Origin: Perkinsus marinus ATCC 50983
Lineage: Eukaryota; Perkinsozoa; Perkinsida; Perkinsidae
DNA: 34,431 bases
Direction of reading: 5' to 3'
NCBI RefSeq assembly: GCF_000006405.1
Contig: NW_003211397.1
Location: 397,937 to 432,367 of the forward strand
Shown here piece after piece: positions 20,401 through 24,451 of the stretch (position 1 is its first letter; each line of letters starts with the position of its first letter). Both the position numbers and the translations under genes were made by a program. The notes below the pieces were generated by a model that had not been told where the DNA came from, did no database searches, and saw only the letters and a program-made list of their open reading frames with translations.

Positions 20401-23400
20401 CGAACCTCACAACACGCCGTGCATTAACACCACAGTCACATTGCCTAGCACGCAGGTACATAGGCAATGTCCCCCAAACAACTAGTAAAGGTAAAAGTAA
20501 AATTACAGGGTGGAACAGGCTCGAGATGCTCCTGGACAGCCAGACTGCTGTCACTTGAGTCTCGACCGGTTGCACCACTTTGTGATTCGAGTCGATCACA
20601 ATGGCGTGCGCCATGCACGCACGAGCGGTACTTGTTACGCTTGCTTGAATTTGCCCCATGCAAGCCTGGAGCTTCACTCAGAATAATTCTGCACGCACGC
20701 ACAATGCCAAAGTGCCTGTTGTTGCGGTTTAAAATAAGGGAAAAATATATGTACACTTACTAGTACCGTTGGTGATATTCATTACGACATAGTGTACGTG
20801 AGCCTAGAATGCTTATGAAAAGAAAACTTCTTCAACGAGATGATAGCGGGAAACGGTCACCAGAGTGGGGGAAAATACACACATGGTCAAGTAGCAATGT
20901 GGAAATGGGATTTCCATAATCCTGAGGAAATTTCTGGAAATTTTTGTTGGTTTCTTTACACTTCTACCCCAACTCGTAAGGAAACTTCTGAACTCAGCTG
21001 AAGAAAACACGGGTGGAAATCCCGTGTACTATTGCCTCTAATTTCCAACCATGCCATCTCCCAAATGACGCTAGGGCACATCTACAGTGTAAACCACAAT
21101 GTCTTGAATTTTCCAGAATCCGGAAGTTAACATGATACCAATGTGAATCGAATGACACCAGCGTTTTAGGAGCGTTCCGTAATAGTAATACTCTCACAGG
21201 GAAAAACCGTTTCGAAAATCTAAACATCCATAACTGTTTGGTTTGCACTGTTTGTGGGTTTTTCATAAAGCCTACTACTTCTATCCACGACAAATATACT
21301 CGAATTTATTAACTACGCAGATACACTCGAAGCACTTACATTCCATCAGCGTTGTCACCTTGGTAAAAAACGACGTCTCCAGGTGCGCAGAAAACGGGTT
21401 TACATACCATACAAATGCGCCCTACTAGTTCTTCTCTCAATGATGTGAATAAATTATATCTAATAAATCTAACATCAATTTTTTCGCGACCATCTGGCAT
21501 GCCGCACTTTTTAAGTAGTTTCCCCATCAAGTTCAATTGCACTTCACCTTGTAATGACTCTGACAGCTGACACACACGATGTTGTCGAATTATGGTATAA
21601 CAATTTCACCTACCATCGTCATGAGCTCCGACTTAGACTTGAATTCGAATTGGTTGTCGAGAAGATGTTCGATATACCTTCTGATCTTCACCTGAGTACT
21701 GCGTATTTCACAGCAATTTCCAAGTACCGAGAAATTTACAAATTGATAGTCGTTGCATCGGTAATTCACCAACGCCAATATACCATGGATTTTTATCCGT
21801 TTCACGTGAAGTGGCGTAATACTATGTGAAAAACACGATTTTATTCGCGGTTATATGTAGTAGTCGTGAAATATTTTTTTGCACTTTTATCACTAGGGTG
21901 GTGAAACTCCAATATACCCATACATATCTCCATCCATGAGATGTATAATTTTACTAATTTTGAACATCATTTTTCGCAATAAATTTCTTCCCCCCCAACC
22001 TACCTGTAGATCTGGTTCAACATTATGAGCTCTCATGAATCGCATTGCTCTCTTCATTCGCTGACGATACTCGGTTTTATACTCACCGAATGAAACCACC
22101 AAATTAGTCACCGAACCTATATCATATAAAAACGTCACGCGCCACGAAATTCTCACCAACGACCACGGCAAAAACAACCCCAGCAGCCAACATCGCGAAC
22201 ATCGTGAAGATCCTCTCCCCATCATTCGCAGCGATAACATCACCATACATCGTAGACACAATCGAAATAGCATAAAACAAAGATCGTAAATACCTAAAAG
22301 GGTGTATGCAAATCTCGCTGCGCCCAAGTGATCGATTTATTACTTCGTAGCAAAATGACCTTCTTCGTCCAGTTGATTATCTCTGATCCAATTTGTCTCC
22401 GAATCTTCATGAGCGACTCCAATAGACCACCAAACGCAGGCAAGCCAGTGGCTTAATACGAAGAGGCCCAAAAACATCTTGATGAGAATAAACGTCGCCA
22501 ACCACACATCCGAGTCAATGTGTTCTTCTAATTTCATCAACAATACATTCAATCGTAGTAGACGAAGTAAGCGAGCAAGACCTAAGAAAGGAAGATTATA
22601 TAAAAAGATATTAGAGAAACTCGTACGGGTGAATTTGACGACTTTCACGACTCTGTGAATGTGAGTGACGGTTTGATCTTCATTTTCTGATGAGGAAAAC
22701 GTAAAATCAATACAAGGCGTTTCGACCGACCTGGATTGATAAACCAACTAAAGGGTAGTGATGACACTGTGTCCAACAATAACCACGTCCTAGCATAGTG
22801 TACCGCTATCTCGCGATGTTTCAAACTGAGTACCTGATCAGTGTGGGGGGAAATATGCACATGGTCAACTACATGTGCCGCTGACAATTATGAGAATTTT
22901 CAGGAAATTGTTATTGGTCTTCGAACACTTCTAACCGAAACTGCCATAGCCAGTGAGAAAACTGCTGAGCTCAGATGAGGAAAGCGAACATGAATTCCTC
23001 CAATACTGGATGATATTGTTATCCTATTGGAGTTTCACCGCCCTAGTGACATGAAAAACACTAGTGAAAAATATATTTCACGACTACTGCATATCACCGC
23101 GTTTTTCATGGAGTATTACGCCACTTCACGTCAAACGGGTTAAGCAATGTTACCGATCGAATCAACGCCTATCAGGAATGAGAATACCTATCTAAACAAG
23201 AGGCGAAATCCCAACACTCTCACATAAACGCTCGTAAAAAATTCCGACGATGTATTCTCCAAGAACAACGCCGAAAATACTATATTTCCCTACCAAACTA
23301 ACACCAACATCTAGTGTCGCACTGCTTACCCCTCTATTCCAGTAACCCGTGACAAAATTGAGCGCAATATCAGAGATGAAATACAAGTCGATGCACCGAT

Positions 23401-23627
23401 CAAAGTCCGCCAGTAAGCCGAGTAACTCCGTCTCGAAACTCAGCGTAAAGGGAACCTTCGATGACGACAGAAAATACACACGGAGGCGGAAGTTGTGTTT
23501 TACTATGAAACCCTGATAGATGATGAAGAGGAGACCAGTGACATCCCAGGCAAGTCTGAACCCACCATCGGGGTAAATGGCCCATCGGACCGAACCTACA
23601 TACCATGATGGGGAAAACAACAACAGC

Positions 23628-23674
<47 letters not shown>

Positions 23675-23708
23675 AAACAACAACAAAAACAACAACAAAA
23701 ACAACAGC

Positions 23709-23751
<43 letters not shown>

Positions 23752-23828
23752 GCAACAGCAACAGCAGCAACAACAACAACAACAACAACAATAACAAAAA
23801 CAACAACAACAACAAAAACAACAGCAGC

Positions 23829-23865
<37 letters not shown>

Positions 23866-24341
23866 GCAAGCAACAGCAGCGGCAACAGCAGCAACAGCAG
23901 CAACAACAACAACATGAACAACAGCATGAACAACAGCATAAACAACAGCATAAACAACAGCATAAACAACATGAACAACAACAAGAATGAGAATCGTTAC
24001 CTTGCATAGTCGACTGCGAAGCATGATCAGTACTAAGATTCTTCACATGTTCATCAACCGTGATATGAGCAAGTGACTGAGTTTTATCAACCTGATCAAA
24101 ATCGACTGTCCCCACTTCAATTCAAACAAATTTCTATCACCATCAATTTTCCACTATTGCCACGTACGTTACTCTTAGGCCCATAACGTGGTGATATGCC
24201 AGTAGAAGGCGCTACCATAAAATGGCCACTTTTCAAGTTATTATGGCTTTACCTTGTTTTGGTTGTCGAGCCATGGTGTACTTCACTACGAGTGCCTCTA
24301 GTGCTGACTTCACTATCGGAGGATTCAAACCTACATCAAGG

Positions 24342-24374
<33 letters not shown>

Positions 24375-24375
24375 G

Positions 24376-24409
<34 letters not shown>

Positions 24410-24410
24410 A

Positions 24411-24451
<41 letters not shown>

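Larger units (their letters stand above)
19007..21248 (-). other. About 2.2-kb repeat-packed intron (inferred)
   Basis: Bounded by a phase-1 donor after KPTN (21248) and the acceptor at 19007. It contains repeat E split by A, several B copies and repeat C. A minus-strand frame at 19755-20216 has a hydrophobic stretch (YFLYFIPPKIDIPVVRYFV) and a terminal RKGALTVIALILPD. That frame could be a nested gene or extra exons; nothing in it is recognised. Confidence 0.5.

Noticed and set aside
20994-21293. Alternative CNBD continuation (frame with SWIEVVGFM)
   Set aside because: It fits the next strand loosely but no splice site gives that phase after the GTAAGT donor; the frame IFVVDRSSRLYE joins in phase and fits better.
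23577-24115. Long Leu/Cys/Val/Asn/Thr homopolymer proteins on both strands
   Set aside because: They read through a CAA-type triplet repeat that lies in an intron with good splice sites; stop-free frames are a consequence of the repeat.
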